The position numbers and the translations under genes were made by a program. Source: Morinoia aosen (lineage: Eukaryota; Arthropoda; Malacostraca; Amphipoda; Talitridae). From it: 64,000 nt of DNA. The DNA is taken from positions 32,792,183 to 32,856,182 of the forward strand of contig CM059560.1 of the NCBI GenBank assembly GCA_030386875.1, written 5' to 3'. Below the pieces are notes generated by a model, which saw only the letters and a program-made list of their open reading frames with translations, was not told the origin of the DNA and did not search any database. Each line of letters starts with the position of its first letter. The first letter of the stretch is position 1. Below are positions 1 through 12,112 of this stretch, piece after piece.

Positions 1-1078
1 ACAAAAAGGACTCAATGATTTCATGAGAACATAGTGAGTCGTGTTTGTATCTCTAATGAATAGTAATGATACCACATCTTTATTCTTTGATGTTGATATT
101 CTAAGTGGACACAATTCATTATTATAATTAAAACTATAAACGTTAACGGAAATGTTATTATTTTTTTCGAATTTGGTTATACTTTTTAGTTCTACGGGGA
201 ATCTTATATCAGAAAAATTGAGTTTTTCGGCTTCAGCTTTTAGTCTTTTAGAAATTCGATGACCGTTTTTTTTTATCTAGACAGAAATATCTCGCGATAC
301 ACCATTTAAAGCATTCATTGTCGGTGTTTTGTATATTTATTAATTTATAATTGGGATTTCAAAACTTCTCAGGTAATTCAATATAGCTTGACCCTGTAAT
401 CAGTTTGTATTCAACGATTTTCAAACTGAACTCTAATAATTGTTCAACTATCCAACCAGATGAATTTCTTGTGAAGTCATCGATTTTATTAACAACCTCT
501 TTGTGTAAATTTGCAATTTCTATGTATCCTTTTGATGCTGTCACAAATTTGCCAGAGTTGAACCAAGCTTGGCACCGTATTTTCTCATTTTCTAATTTTA
601 ATTTATAAAATTGCACTTTTAAATTAAGCTGTAACTTGAGATTGTCAAATGCTTGATTTTTTATTACTTTTTCAATTTCAGGTGTGAAGTTTCTGAGAAA
701 TACCTCATAATCCTTGATTGAAATATCTCCGTAATCATACTGTGAGCTCATTCCATTTATTGCTCTAGTAACTTTTCTAAATTTACATCCATACACATTC
801 CGGAAATGTTTCAATGATTTTCTATGACTATATATATTTTTCAGGTGTTTTTTACATATGTCACAATATTTTTTTACCTTATTTTTACGTAGAGTGAAGA
901 ATTTATTAGATATTAACAAATTATTAGTGTTTTTCATATGTGTCAGTGTCTTTTCATGTTTGTTAAAGTTTTTAATAGATACATTGCAGATATGACAGAA
1001 TACATTGAATGGTTTATTCATTTTTATAAGATTCTTATCTGAGGGTATTTTATTTTTTTCAGGATCAGATGAAGTCAA
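1..1078 (-). pseudogene. Broken zinc-finger/DNA-polymerase-B-associated gene of an adintovirus/Polinton-like element (partial)
   Basis: An ATG at 1078 opens a 239-codon minus-strand frame. The N-terminal third carries two zinc-finger-like units (residues about 28-47 and 72-92), each of the form CxxC with downstream histidines (CHIC, CDIC). The C-terminal part matches, from memory, the conserved block that precedes family B DNA polymerase in large self-synthesising elements: a SGW motif, then VEYK, then GSSYIELP. A TGA at 359-361 interrupts the frame, but the same frame continues past it with the strongly conserved motif DNECFKW. A second break lies near the T9 run at about 265-273, after which the similarity continues in another frame to the window edge. 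The gene therefore has at least two lesions and runs off the left end, so the polymerase itself is not in view. The element family is an inference from motif memory; inactivation is seen directly. Confidence 0.55.
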
Positions 1079-1328
1079 TACTTTCTTTGTGTGTATTTTC
1101 GAGTTTTTATGTTGTCGTGTTTTTTCATTGTTATATAATCTATATACATCTGATGATTAATCATATACCATTTTTAATTCAATAAAAGTTCAACTAATTT
1201 GAAAAGCGTGAGTTCAGTAGTAGCACCTCCTTTAAGTACTCAGGCGAGAAAGCATCTGAAGTGAACCCGGAAATTTTTGCTCCTTATCACAAAAATTTCA
1301 TCATGACGAGCAATTGGGGGTGTTAAAT

Positions 1329-1558
1329 CTTGCATCATGTTTTGCAACCGGAAAGTATTTAGGAAGATTGCATCATGTTTTACAACCGGAAAGTATTTAA
1401 AGAGGATTGCATCATGTTTTACAATCGAAAAGTTTTCAAGAAGATTGCATCATGTTTTACAATCGGAAAGGATATTGCATCATGTTTTACAGCTGGAAAG
1501 TATCTAAGAATATTGCATCATGTTTTACAATCAGAAAGGAGATTGCGTTATGATGTAC
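1329..1558. repeat. Minisatellite, about 30-39 bp units, 6-7 copies
   Basis: The phrase TTGCATCATGTTTTACAA recurs six to seven times, followed by CGGAAAGTATTTA-like text of variable length. Unit length varies between about 30 and 39 bp because the second half is trimmed in some copies. A 67-codon plus frame at 1375-1578 is a by-product of the array. Confidence 0.85.
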
Positions 1559-3239
1559 GGCACAAACGTGAAACTTGATAAGAATTCATAACTATATTTT
1601 AAAGATTATTTGACATGCTTAAAAGCATACACTCATTATACCCTTGATAATCTTTTAAACCTAAATATTCAGCAAAAGATTCCCATCCTATATTTGTATA
1701 CATTAGTTTCTTCTAATAAATTTTCTATAGTTGTGAAGAAAACGAGAAGATTTTGAGGGGACACCTAAACGTTTTATTGAAATTATATACTTCTTTAAAA
1801 ATTTCAGTAGCAAATCATTTTTTCTTAATCGTAACATTTTAAGTATTGAAATAAATGTGCAAAATAAGAATATTTTTTTTACTTCTCCAGTTAATTCGTA
1901 AAATCATGAATTTTGAGGCTTCACAAGATCGTTCTATAATTGCTGTAACCCTCCAAAAATCATGGATGAGGCTTTGTGGCTTTTCAAGGTCGTTCTTTAA
2001 TTGCTGAAATCCTCCAAAAATCCTAAATTGGGCTGGCAAGCTCTTTCCACTTACTACTATTAGGTTTCATAAAATTCAAATAAACTGAGAAGTCAGTTCA
2101 AACTTAAACGGTATGTTTGTCGATAAATATTTAAGTTAAAATTCAGTTGTGCACGTTCAAATTTCTCGATTTTGAGCAAACTAAATTAAAACCTGTGGAG
2201 ATGAATCGTATGCGTAGTGAGAGCAGATATTAATGCGAGGGTTGAGTGAACGCACAAGTGTGGGATGAGGTTTTTCAGCCTTCATATTCCAATTGGCTCC
2301 CTGCGGGCAAATCAGACTCGGAGCAGAGCAAATAAAAGAAATGCCTCCGCTTCAGGGATTTTCCCTCACTGTTCACTGCAACACTGCATGCTAGTGATGA
2401 GCTCTGATTATGACTGCTGTGAGGCAAATTTAATCAAGAATGCTATATTTTACCTATTTCCTCAATTGGAGGATGTTTTATTTTCAAACAAATATTTTTA
2501 AAGCCCAATGATATCTTTATCGTGAATCTAAGCATTTTTCCTGCTGAATCCATTATGATGAGAAAATTATAATTTACTCGATGTCTATTTCTTAATATTT
2601 TTCGTTAAAATCTTGGGAACGTCTGAATGAAACAAGCGAAAATGTTTAGGCATATTAATTCAGATTTTTATCTGTTTGCAGTGTGTGTAGTTAATACTGA
2701 GAAATTTCTTCGAGTAAAATGAATTAAGTTAATGAAAGAGGGTGGCTGCCACCAGAGATTTAAATCTCAATTGTTAATGACTATGAGCAAGGTGCAGTTC
2801 GACTACGACTTTCTGGGTGGCGTTGGTGCGCAAGCGGTTGCCTTTGCGTCCACCCCTACCTCGGATATCAACACTTCTGTGGCAACGCTGACTAACTTCC
2901 AAGCACGTGTTCTAGGGGTGGTTCTTGCGAGGGAGGAGGTGAAAGAAAGACACATATACGCTCATTAATTTACTGGGTAGGAGGCAAGTACGGCAATGAA
3001 TAAAGCAAACGCAGGGCGGACTTTATACCCGTTAAGCTTTACGATATTACAACCTTTGAAGCGACTCGCGCTTTGACCGCTCGAGTTCACATTCGATCCC
3101 TGGAAGATTAATTATTCCACAATCAAAACAAACCCGGAATTTTGAACCTGCCATACGGTACCGGACCGACTCAATCTAGCAAGTCAAACTCTGAAGTTAG
3201 ATTTCGCCCCTCCTTCACCGTGGGGGTCGAACAATTTCA
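1559..3239. other. Unassigned AT-rich sequence with a small tandem duplication
   Basis: No recognisable gene. Around 1899-2022 a segment of about 60 bp is present twice in tandem with divergence; both copies contain a CGTTCT..AATTGCTG block followed by CCTCCAAAAATC. Open frames at 2265-2501 and 2732-2968 (78 codons each) have no motif I recognise and no supporting codon bias, so they are not called genes. Confidence 0.5.
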
Positions 3240-3298
3240 GAGTCGCCACTCTCGTACAGGACCTAAAATGACCTATCCGGCTCGCCCTTGACCGTTTC
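3240..3298 (+). repeat. Dispersed repeat, copy 1 of 2
   Basis: About 59 bp that recurs at 5714-5772 with a few mismatches. The shared core includes CCTAAAATGACCTATCCGGC followed by TC(G/A)CC and TTGACC. The surrounding sequence differs, so this is a dispersed family, perhaps a decayed SINE or MITE fragment, and not a large duplication. Confidence 0.75.
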
Positions 3299-5423
3299 CT
3301 TGCACTGCTCGACCCGAAGTCATTCCTCAATGTTCTCCCCATAGACTCAGCCTGGACAGCGTCATGACTACGCAGGGGGGGGGGGGATTCAGGCGGAGGG
3401 GGAGTATATTTTGCGAGTGCTCTATAGCTTTCTTCAGTCATGGTTAATAAAGCAAGCCGGTCGAACAAGGACGGACGATGGGGGGTTTCCCTTTTAGTAC
3501 ATTTATGATCGACGCCGAATTCGTCATAGTTAGTGCAGCCTGTTCGAAGAAAGGGCCCAATCAGTGGCTTCTGCTTTACGGCATCACCATAAAAATCGGG
3601 CTATCGTCTGGCTCTTGCTTGCAACGCACATCCAATTTAGATCTAATTGTTTTCCACGACCATCAGACACCATAATTATCATTATTAAAACACTCAAGTT
3701 AAGCCTCTTGCTAGCGTGAAAAGACTAGAATAAATACGTTTTATTCAGCAGCTCCGTTGTTATTTCTTGAGTGAAATTTATTTTCGTTTTATGTTGTTAT
3801 TTCTTTTTCGTCTACATTATTTTACAGTGGCCAAATTTAGTGAATGACGTCACCTTTTTTCATTGGTAGGTGTCCTCAATTTCCATCAGCTTCATAGTTC
3901 ACTCAAGTTATAGTCACCTTCGTCATTAATTTCTTGCTTAATTTATACATAAATCGTTTTTAAAACTCGTCCTCAATTACTCAGTTGTTGCCTCAAACTT
4001 CAAATTTAACAAATATTACCTATAATTGTCTTTTTCACGAATTTATTTTGCATCGCTGACGGATTTAAGTTAATTTTCTCATAAGCATTGACTCTTTTTA
4101 TTCTCCATCCTTGCGTAGAGAAAAATTATACAAACATCGCAGCCCTTCATAATAATTCTTATAAATTTAAATAACATTTAAACGTCATGCGATCGTACAG
4201 AAAATAAAAAATAGAGCCTGACGACGAGAACAAACCCAGAAGCACATTTTTTGCGTGGTAACCAAAGTTCCAACTAAACCGTCAGCTGACAATCATGCTC
4301 TAAACAGGAGTAGAATAGAAAAAGAAGGGTTTCACAGAACCGCTCGTTTTACTATGAATAATACCTGGGAACTATCGTTACTATCATGTCTGCCTCTGCA
4401 ACTTTGCGATAGATAAAAGGAAACATGAAATGAGGAAGAGTAGCAGTCACACACCCACTTACAGTTGCCAGTCTTCACACACCGTCAGACACTAGAACGT
4501 TACACAATAATGCGGTATTCACCAAGTCTCATCCAAATACCATGGGTTTCCGCACATCCTCATTAACATTGTAGTGGTCATTTGAAATTTTATCACATTC
4601 GACGCCATAGCTTGACACCAGCACTGTGCAAGTCATATTTACGCCAATGATGATTGCAGAACTCAGTACTTTTGAACTATCGCCCTCATGGGCTCGAACT
4701 TGAAAACGACACTCCTGGCCTCGAAAATAATTGCGCTATTCCATTAAATTTTGGAAAGAAATTCACTGCAGCACTAGTCGCAAGCGTGATATTTTTTGCG
4801 CTTTTGCTCGGTTATCTAATTTATTGCTATTGCTGATTCTGTTGTTCAGTTTTCTCAGTATGCAGAATTATTTCATAGAAAAAGACATCCACGTGATTCC
4901 TCCACGACAATACAGCAAACACGAAGCGTTTTCGATTAGAAGTCACCGCCGTTACCAGTGCAAAACTTCTGGCAGTGCAGGTTCCGTCCATTCGCGCTTT
5001 GTAGAATTAAAAGATTTTTGTCTGATGACTTTAAAGAACGACAAGGGAGCCGCTGTTTGTACTCGCTGCAGGGGGAATACGTATACACCATTACCAAAAT
5101 AACAGCTCATTTGCATGCTGAGAAGACTGGGGAAAGTTGCTTGAAGTTTAGCACGTTTTATGAGAGGATTTCATTTTGTGAATGCAGTGGTGCTCATTTT
5201 GGGTTTAGTTACAAAACAACTGTAGTCGTCAACTGATCAGCGCTTCGACTGAGTGTATAATTGAAACTAGGTCATATAGCATGTTAAAGTAAGGAGTTCA
5301 GCTAAACTACGAGTATGTTCTTACATCTGATCGAGCATCTGCCTCTTTTTCAGTTGTATTCCAAGGGAATGAGTCACTCAAACTGCGTAACAGTGGCTGG
5401 TCTTAGTCATTAATAGGAGATTT
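3299..5423. other. Unassigned sequence
   Basis: There is a G10 run near 3375-3385. Three overlapping short plus-strand frames lie at 4654-4836, 4731-5102 and 4958-5236. The first would end in one hydrophobic stretch (about residues 38-58), but it has no family match and no upstream signal I can support. Nothing else is recognised. Confidence 0.4.
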
Positions 5424-5612
5424 TTGAAGTTATTTGATTATGAGGTTGTTTGAAGTTATTCAATTAAGAGGTAATCTGAAGTTGTTTAATTATGAGGTTA
5501 CTTAAAGTAATTTAGTTATAGGGTATCTAAAATTATTTAACTACGAGGCTAATTAAAGTTATTTAACTAGGAGGCTATTTGAAGTTCTTTAATTATGGGG
5601 TTTTTAAAAGAA
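5424..5612. repeat. Degenerate minisatellite, about 29 bp unit, 6-7 copies
   Basis: Successive units read approximately GAAGTTATTTAATTATGAGG plus a variable 8-9 bp link. Copies are diverged, with GAGGTT, GAGGTA, GAGGCT and GGGGTT variants, suggesting an old array that is no longer being homogenised. Confidence 0.75.
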
Positions 5613-5713
5613 TATCAACATAAGACCCAGTTGCTTCATCGAAATGATTTCATCATAGTTAGAGAAATGGTCGTTTTTGGCTCGACAGAAACACAAGACA
5701 CAAACTTCTGTAA

Positions 5714-5772
5714 GAGTCCCCACTCTCGGTCAGAACCTAAAATGACCTATCCGGCTCACCATTGACCTGTTC
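5714..5772 (+). repeat. Dispersed repeat, copy 2 of 2
   Basis: Partner of 3240-3298 in the same orientation. It contains the identical core CCTAAAATGACCTATCCGGC. The two copies lie about 2.4 kb apart and differ at scattered positions. Confidence 0.75.
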
Positions 5773-5864
5773 AGTTCGAATGTTTGTAGACGTACTACTT
5801 ATTAACGAACGGATTTTGGCAGATTAGACTTCATGACAGGTTTAGGCACACGGTTAGGAAACCA

Positions 5865-6125
5865 AATTCATATTGATGCTTCAATAACCTGTAGGCTAGA
5901 AGTCATGTTTCACAATATAGATTCATACTGATGGTACATAAATAAGTTTATAGTGATGATTCCTAAAATACATTCATATTGATGGTTCATTAATCGACAT
6001 GAATTGATGGTTCATTAGATAGGTTCATATTAATGGCTCATAATGCAGCTTCATATAGTTCTTTATGAATAGGTTTTCACTGATGGTTCATAAAATAGGT
6101 TCCTATTGATATTTCGTAGAAAGGT
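5865..6125. repeat. Degenerate minisatellite, about 28-33 bp unit
   Basis: Repeated statements of TTCATATTGATGGTTCATAA with variable links, including clear copies near 5985, 6025 and 6075. The copies are strongly diverged and vary in length. Confidence 0.6.
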
Positions 6126-6539
6126 CAAATTATTGGCATAAAACTTGGGTCTGTATCCTTCAACAACAGTTTCGAAAGTCCCTCATACATATCTTTTAAA
6201 TTATTTAAATTAACACTGTAACTTAGAGTTTAATACACTACTTTACAGATTTGGAACATATCCTGTTTTTCCCTCAGAAAAACGTGCCAGATTGGATGAA
6301 TAAATGTACAGTTCATTGACACTTACAGGCGCTTCATGTCTGCGTTGTGCTCGTCAAGTGTGCAACGCTGTGCAATAAATTCTCTATGAAAGTTTTGGCA
6401 TTCACCGACTATCTCCACCTTCTCTGATAGAAAATCAAGTCAACTCTTAAGCTTACTCTAATTTTCGTCGGCATCCAAACTTGAGAGAATCTCTTGAAAT
6501 AATAAACGCGCATTCCACAATTAGATTTGTCAAGAAGGC

Positions 6540-6790
6540 CCGGAAAGAAAAATTACTAAAAAATTCTGAGCAATATTTGGACGGGCAAATTTTCCTAATA
6601 TTTTCGCCACGAAATCCAGAAACAAAAACTACAGAAGATTTTCCGAATGAAATCCGGAGGAAAAAATTTCTTGTGCATTTTTGAACGAAATCTAGAGGGA
6701 AAATTATAGAAACATTCCGAGTGAAATTCAGAAGGAAAATGCAAGAAAATTTCCTGGGCAGAATCCGGATGGCAAATTCAGCAGCAAATC
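6540..6790. repeat. Degenerate minisatellite, about 38 bp unit
   Basis: Units contain GAAATCCAGAGGAAAAATT-like text followed by an A-rich stretch and TTCC. Copies start near 6605, 6648, 6690, 6723 and 6761. The 122-codon minus frame (6453-6821) and the 67-codon plus frame here follow from the repeat's composition and are not called genes. Confidence 0.5.
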
Positions 6791-8077
6791 GATGATCACG
6801 TAATGGAGGTTTGAAACTCACGGGCAGGGCAGGCAGTGAAGGAGCTACTTGTGTCTTGGGCGGTCAGCCAGGGTTAGTGGGAGGTGAGAGTGAAGCTGCC
6901 ATTTTGTGGCTAGATATCCGAGATAATTAATTCGCCGTAACGGCGCAACAAGCAGCGAAAGTTCTTTTATCGACTTGGCTGCGCTACGAGCTGGTTTTGC
7001 TGCCAAAATCTTCAGTTTAAATTTTTTTTATGGAACTTGAGCACTGAGCTTCTGGCAACTATGAAGGTGGCCAGGTCCTTAGCTTTACCCAGGGATTTCG
7101 ATATGATGGTTTTCGCAACAAAAAAAAAAAACAGTACGTAGCGTAGCGGACGCGATGTAGCAACTTTCGAAGCCGGCTGTGTGGCTATTACACCGTAAAT
7201 TGTTTCGAAAGTAGCCCATTGGGTGTAATCTTTCGAGCGGATGTCTATCATAAAGCTGATAAATTGATTCAGTTAACAATATTGTTTTAAAATTAATTCA
7301 ATTTTCTGTATTACATTAACGATTTAGAGTTAATAGGATTCCATTCCTGTGTGATACCTACTTTTCAAAATTGACGCAGTTTACGGAGTGGTAGAGTTAA
7401 AAACTGGCCCCTCCAAAAGTGACAACTGCATGAGAGCAATTTGGACAATCAAAGTGTAGTTACTTTCGCTTCAGATAAATTTTCCGGACAAAGTAAAATT
7501 TAATAAACTCCCTTACAAGACAATGACAGCTTTAAAAAATGAAATAAAGAAAACCCGTTTATTTCAAAAAAATGTGGTACATGATACGTTTTACAGAAAT
7601 TAGATTGTATAGTTTCCATAATATAAAGGTCTTTAATTGATAAACAAACCACAAGATGTGGATACTAGCCGTGTGAAGGATGTATACTATCATTGAGAGC
7701 AACATCATGAACATATTCCCTTGGATATTTTACACTAAGCTTGAGGACTGACAACTTATATAAACTTTAAATACCAGTAGAGAATGCCTCGAAGGATGTT
7801 CGCAATTAATTAGAGAAAAATATACTCTGCACCATTATCAAAATTTTAAAGTAATTAGCAAAGTCTGGCCAAAAGTAATTCATAAAGAACGTAGCACAAA
7901 AGTGCACATTTGAAACAAACAAGCATCCGTGCAGAAATTAATTTCCAAGCTTGTTCATCCTACGATGAGTGAAAAGATCAGTTTTTAAATCCTAAACTTA
8001 GATTGCGTTAATTTTCATCTATTTATTTAGATTTTGGGATACAGGAACGTGTGACGCTCACTGGGATAGCGAACGAT
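6791..8077. other. Unassigned sequence before the 29-bp minisatellite
   Basis: An A12 homopolymer lies near 7119-7130. Two overlapping short minus frames (7012-7251 and 7085-7279) have no recognised content. Otherwise plain AT-rich sequence. Confidence 0.4.
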
Positions 8078-9594
8078 GTGACAGTCCAGCTGTGGCTTGG
8101 TCCCTGCGACAGTCCAGCTCTGTCTTGTGTCCCTGTGACAGTCCAGCTCTGTCTTGTGTCCCTGTGACAGTCCAGCTGTGGCTTGGTTCCTGTGACAGTC
8201 CAGCTCTGTCTTGTGTCCCTGTGACAGTCCAGCTTTGTCTTGTGTCCCTGTGACAGTCCAGCTCTGTCTTGTGTCCCTGTGACAGTCCAGCTCTGTCTTG
8301 TGTCCCTGTGACAGTCCAGCTCTGTCTTGTGTCCCTGTGACAGTCCAGCTCTGTCTTGTGTCCCTGTGACAGTCCAGCTCTGTCTTGTGTCCCTGTGACA
8401 GTCCAGCTCTGTCTTGTGTCCCTGTGACAGTCCAGCTCTGTCTTGTGTCCCTGTGACAGTCCAGCTCTGTCTTGTGTCCCTGTGACAGTCCAGCTTTGTC
8501 TTGTGTCCCTGTGACAGTCCAGCTCTGTCTTGTGTCCCTGTGACAGTCCAGCTCTGTCTTGTGTCCCTGTGACAGTCCAGCTCTGTCTTGTGTCCCTGTG
8601 ACAGTCCAGCTTTGTCTTGTGTCCCTGTGACAGTCCAGCTCTATCTTGTGTCCCTGTGACAGTCCAGCTCTGTCTTGTGTCCCTGTGACAGTCCAGCTCT
8701 GTCTTGTGTCCCTGTGACAGTCCAGCTCTGTCTTGTGTCCCTGTGACAGTCCAGCTCTGTCTTGTGTCCCTGTGACAGTCCAGCTCTGTCTTGTGTCCCT
8801 GTGACAGTCCAGCTCTGTCTTGTGTCCCTGTGACAGTCCAGCTCTGTCTTGTGTCCCTGTGACAGTCCAGCTCTGTCTTGTGTCCCTGTGACAGTCCAGC
8901 TCTGCCTTGTGTCCCTGTGACAGTCCAGCCCTGTCTTGTGTGCCTGCGACAGTCCAGCTCTGTCTTGTGTCCCTGTGACAGTCCAGCTCTGTCTTGTGTC
9001 CCTGTGACAGTCCGGCTCTGTCTTGTGTCCCTATGACAGTCCAGCCCTGTCTTGTGTGCATGTGACATTCCAGTTCTGTCTTGTATCCCTGTGACAGTCC
9101 AGATCTGTCTTGTGTCCCTGTGTCAATCCAGCTCTGTCTTGTGTCCCTGTGACAGTCCAGCTCTGTCTTGTGTCCCTGTGACAGTCCAGCTCTGTCTTGT
9201 GTCCCTGTGACAGTCCGGCTCTGTCTTGTGTCCCTGTGACAGTCCAGCTCTGTCTTGTGTCCCTGTGACAGTCCAGCTCTGTCTTGTGTCCCTGTGACAG
9301 TCCAGCTCTGTCTTGTGTCCCTGTGACAGTCCAGCTCTGTCTTGTGTCCCTGTGACAGTCCAGCTCTGTCTTGGGTCCCTGTGACAGTCAGCTCTGTCTT
9401 GTGTCCCTGTGACAGTCCAGCTCTGTCTTGTGTCCCTGTGACAGTCAAGCTCTGTCTTGTGTCCCTGTGACAATCCAGCTCTGTCTTGTGTCCCTGTGAC
9501 AGTCAAGCTCTGTCTTGTGTCCCTGTGACAGTCCAGCCCTGTCTTGTGTCCCTGTGACAGTCCAGCCTGGTCTTGTGTCCCTGTGACAGTCCAG
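8078..9594. repeat. Minisatellite, 29 bp unit, about 52 copies
   Basis: Near-identical 29-bp units built on GTGACAGTCCAGCTCTGTCT plus TGTGTCCCT. The left edge carries 28-bp variants with CAGCTGTGGCTTGG. Rare point variants (CAGCTTTG, CAGCCCTG, CAGTCCGG) are scattered through it. Because 29 is not a multiple of three and the unit has no stop in any minus frame, the array yields minus frames of 473, 336 and 127 codons with a 29-residue period. The high identity between copies points to recent expansion or gene conversion. Confidence 0.97.
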
Positions 9595-9893
9595 GGAATT
9601 AGAGACAGGGAATTACAAACAGGGCATTAGAGACAGGGGATTAGAGACAGGGGATTAGAGACAGGGAATTAGAGACCGGGCATTAGAGACAGGGAATTAG
9701 AGACAGGGAATTAGAGACCGGGCATTAGAGACCGGGCATTAGAGACAGGGAATTAGAGACAGGGAATTAGAGACAGGGAATTAGAGACAGGGAATTAGAG
9801 ACAGGGAATTAGAGACAGGGAATTAGAGACAGGGAATTAGAGACAGGGAATTAGAGACAGGTAATTAGAGACAGGTAATTAGAGACGGGGAAT
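9594..9893. repeat. Minisatellite, 14 bp unit, about 21 copies
   Basis: Unit GGGAATTAGAGACA, with variants GGGCATTAGAGAC(C/A) and GGTAATTAGAGACA. It starts without any spacer at the last base of the 29-bp array: the junction reads CAGTCCAGGGAATTAGAGAC. Confidence 0.95.
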
Positions 9894-9977
9894 TATCGGA
9901 GTTGACATTCCAAAAGCTGGGCGTTAGGCACAGAGCAATCAAAGGGCTTAAAACCATATTAAACATAAAACGATATT

Positions 9978-10110
9978 GTACTGCGTGCATCCACTGCGTG
10001 CTGGTTGTACTGCGTGCATCCACTGCGTGCTAGTTGTACTGCAAGCATCCACTGCGTGCTGGTTGTACTGCGTGCATCCACTGCGTGCTAGTTGTATTGC
10101 GTGAATCCAC
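9978..10110. repeat. Minisatellite, 29 bp unit, about 4.5 copies
   Basis: Unit GTACTGCGTGCATCCACTGC plus GTGCTGGTT, alternating with a GTGCTAGTT variant. It shares the 29-bp period with the array at 8078-9594 but not its sequence. Confidence 0.9.
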
Positions 10111-11077
10111 AAATTTTTACCATTCCTGATGATTCTGTGCGGACTCTAACTGTAAATTAATTATTCTCTCTTGCTCATTAAATATCACCAGCTAGCCTTA
10201 ACTGTAATGAACACGTTCACAGTATTTGCGCGGTTGTTAATTGTCGGTTTGGTTAGGTCGTAGGTAGCAGAACGGGTAAATCGACTTAATGTTCGCATAC
10301 ATTTTTATCCTTCCTAAGAAATATGAAAAATACTATTGCACTTTTAACATTTCACCTCGCATGATAACAGTTATTTTTTTAAAAGGTCGCGAAGCAGATG
10401 GAATGTCTTTCATTCACACCGGTACGTGAATAAGCAATTTACCTACTAGTGCACATATGTTCCAATATGCAGGGAACGTGTTAGTGATTTTCGTTCCGCA
10501 ATAAAATCCACGAGCGAACAAATTGTTCGGCCCTAACGGTCTCAATGAATTTACGTCGAGGATTTACGTCCTTATGCATCCCCACCTGGCATTTTCTTAT
10601 CCATAAAGAAAGTGAAACGAAAACCATCGGAGTATACTCCTCTCGACAATGCAGTTTTGTCCCGACTTCTCTCTTCCCCAGGATGAGATATAACAAGAGC
10701 GTATTCAAACGAGCTTCACCATCTTAGGACAAACAACGCGAGCTGAGCGCTGCCGCAGACTGCGTCAAAAACCAAATTCTGACGAGCAGGAAAACTCACA
10801 GTTTTTGGTCCCCAAGTGTTGCTTGTGATGACTTTTCCGAGAACTGCACCTGGTGAAAGAGTTTCCCAGAACTTCAACTACAGCTGCCAATGCGTTGAGA
10901 GATACGCGAGAACCTTCATGAAACTGACAAAAGCCGAGGGATCACCGCCAAGCAAAGCTCGCGGCACAATGGCAGACAAATTTGCTTATCGGGCGTCAGT
11001 GCGGCAGTTCCTTCTTGGCAGACGTTCGATGGATGGCTTTTGTCTGCAGTGTTAGGTAACGCTGGTAGTGCAGCAGT
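10111..11077. other. Unassigned sequence between minisatellites
   Basis: Small frames at 10481-10727 (both strands) and 10816-11055 have no recognised motif. The stretch is somewhat richer in G+C than its surroundings from about 10740 to 11055. No gene is called. Confidence 0.35.
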
Positions 11078-11382
11078 GCAACACCTGCAACGTAGCAGGG
11101 CTACACCTGCAATGTAGCAAGGCTACACCTGCAACGTACCTGGGCAACACCTACAACGTACCTAGGCAACACCTGCAACGTAGCAGGGCTACACCTGCAA
11201 CGTACCTGTACAACACCTGCAACGTACCTGTACAACACCTGCAACGTACCTGTACAACACCTGCAACGTACCTGGGCTGCACCTGCAACGTACCTGGGCA
11301 ACGCCTGCAACGTATCTGAGCTACACCTGCAACCTACCTGTACAACCCCTGTAATGCGGCAAGACCACACCTTCAGTGTAGG
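11078..11382. repeat. Minisatellite, 22 bp unit, about 13 copies
   Basis: Unit CAACACCTGCAACGTACCTG plus two variable bases. Four linker variants (GTA, GGCA, GGCT, AGGGCT) mark subfamilies. Frames of 83 codons (plus) and 89 codons (minus) arise from the lack of stops and have a 22-residue period. Confidence 0.93.
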
Positions 11383-11961
11383 AGTTATTAGTGGAAGTCA
11401 GTGTAGAACGTTACGATATTAGATTTACGATGAATTTCATATTATTTATTAAATTTCCATTCTCTTAGTTCCTTATCCAGGTGTCGCTTTATAAATAATC
11501 ACGCTTAACTGCGAAATGTATTCAATTATATTAGTTTTACTGCTTTTCAAATTCAGAGACTCAAAATTCAATGCTGATTTAAATTCGGCTTTGCAAAACC
11601 AAACACCTTGCAATTCATCTTGCCCCAAAAGCATTGAATTCAAGTTAATTTAGAATATCATTCAACCTTTAGGAAGAATAGAAAGGGAAAATCTGTGCGC
11701 CCATTTTATGACATCCTATCCATAGCATTTTGATGTGAGATAAAACAAGAACAGAAATTTTTCTGATCCAGAAAGATGTAATTGAAGCCGGACGTTTGTG
11801 CCATTATTTCGAGCACTCGGAGCACTGCTGGGCGGTTCTTTCATGTGCCGAACGCCTTTCAGAGTTGTTTAATTAGACGCATGGACAGAACAGTGATCAA
11901 TTGTTCCAAGTTTGTTCGCTCGAGGAGACAGTCAAAGTTTCAGTGAAGCTTTGAAAATGAG
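11383..11961. other. Unassigned AT-rich sequence
   Basis: No open frame of note, no recognised element and no clear repeat. Confidence 0.4.
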
Positions 11962-12112
11962 ACTTTTTACTCCTGACTACTGTTCACTTTTTACCCCCCG
12001 ACTTTTGTTCACTTTTTACCCTTTGACTACTGTTCACTTTTTACCCCCTGACTAGTGTTCACTTTTTACCCCCTGACCACTGTTCACTTTTTACCCCCTC
12101 ACAACTCTTCAA
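11962..12112. repeat. Minisatellite, 25 bp unit, about 6 copies
   Basis: Unit GACTACTGTTCACTTTTTAC plus CCCCT. The first and last copies are diverged (TACTCCTGACTAC; CTCACAACTCTTC). Confidence 0.9.

Noticed and set aside
4654-5236. Three overlapping plus frames as exons of a small membrane protein
   Set aside because: One hydrophobic stretch is not enough; the frames overlap in different registers and no consistent splice sites link them.
8027-9506. Minus-strand open frames of 473, 336 and 127 codons as a repetitive protein
   Set aside because: They are overlapping frames of the same 29-bp array. The unit has no stop in any of the three minus frames, and single-base length variants simply move between them. 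No start context, signal or non-repeat domain is present.
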